Shown: positions 6,089 through 6,134 of the stretch, piece after piece
Position numbering within the stretch: position 1 is the first letter of the stretch
Layout: the number at the start of each line of letters is the position of its first letter
Assembly (NCBI GenBank): GCA_004560915.1
Contig: SFTR01000068.1
Location: 1 to 6,134 of the forward strand
Length of the DNA stretch: 6,134 bases
From: a bacterium
Lineage (GTDB): Bacteria; Bacillota_I; Bacilli_A; RF39; UBA660
Direction of reading: 5' to 3'
Position numbers and translations under genes: made by a program
The notes under the pieces: model-generated
The model's input: the letters and a program-made list of their open reading frames with translations, nothing else
The model's database searches: none
Told to the model about the DNA's origin: nothing

Positions 6089-6109
6089 TATTTCTTCTTT
6101 AATATTTTT
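6082..6109 (+). terminator. Weak candidate terminator of the hypothetical gene
   Basis: ATATTAA (6082-6088) pairs with TTAATAT (6099-6105) around a 10-base loop, followed by T to 6109. Position and T-run fit a terminator, but the stem is entirely A-T and may be chance. Beyond it (6110-6134) no gene is visible. Confidence 0.35.
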
Positions 6110-6134
6110 CATATTCCTAATGTCAAAAGAGCCA

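Noticed and set aside
5995..6112. Minus-strand frame from ATG at 6112 (MKNIKEEILIYK...), with AGGA just upstream and a TTGACA at 6126-6121
   Set aside because: It runs about 38 codons, mostly Phe/Tyr from the antisense of the GAAGTA repeat, and overlaps the better-supported plus-strand gene. The TTGACA has only a poor -10 at a usable distance.
6086..6134. Frameshift truncating a longer 3' gene after the tandem repeat
   Set aside because: Both alternative plus-strand frames reach stop codons within a few codons of the repeat, so no continuation is visible in the remaining bases.
1..6134. Mobile elements, CRISPR arrays, tRNA or rRNA genes, toxin-antitoxin or defence genes
   Set aside because: No transposase motifs, spaced direct repeats, cloverleaf-like GC-rich segments or short unexplained gene pairs are present. 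Gaps are short (163 bases at most) and accounted for by promoters and terminators.

Overview
The window is a compact stretch of chromosome from a very AT-rich bacterium that uses TGA as a stop codon (TmcAL ends in TGA at a terminator; Trp is encoded by TGG in PolA). Nearly all Arg codons are AGA, Shine-Dalgarno sites are strong purine runs, and gene ends carry hairpin-plus-T terminators. PolA has lost proofreading residues in the Bacillus manner, and TmcAL and a Zn-ribbon bL32 are present. Together these point to a low-GC Bacillota, probably an uncultured gut Bacilli lineage close to Erysipelotrichales or Mollicutes. That placement is inference; nothing here fixes the species.

Layout, left to right: the last 75 codons of an MBL-fold hydrolase of the YycJ/WalJ type (+), ending in a terminator; polA (+, own promoter) for DNA polymerase I; a bidirectional terminator shared with the convergent pair read on the minus strand, a small Cof-type HAD phosphatase followed by tmcAL with an 8-base overlap; a divergent promoter region (4710-4872); rpmF (+) for ribosomal protein bL32; ppa (+) for family I inorganic pyrophosphatase; and a 116-residue acidic-tailed protein of unknown function (+). 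rpmF, ppa and the last gene each have their own promoter and terminator, so they look like single-gene units.

The genes are housekeeping: DNA repair and Okazaki-fragment processing (PolA), decoding of AUG by elongator tRNA-Met (TmcAL), the large ribosomal subunit (bL32) and pyrophosphate removal (PPase), which pulls polymerase and tRNA-charging reactions forward. They do not form one pathway. I see no mobile element, CRISPR array, tRNA, rRNA, phage gene or toxin-antitoxin pair, and no sign of a novel multi-gene system.

The points worth a second look are small-scale. bL32 has an N-terminal extension with no alternative start. Stop codons sit inside or against terminator hairpins at all six gene ends. 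One terminator arm doubles as the likely -35 box of the next gene. Two promoters place the Shine-Dalgarno almost at the predicted transcript 5' end. The last gene is unrecognised and has a tandem repeat near its 3' end.
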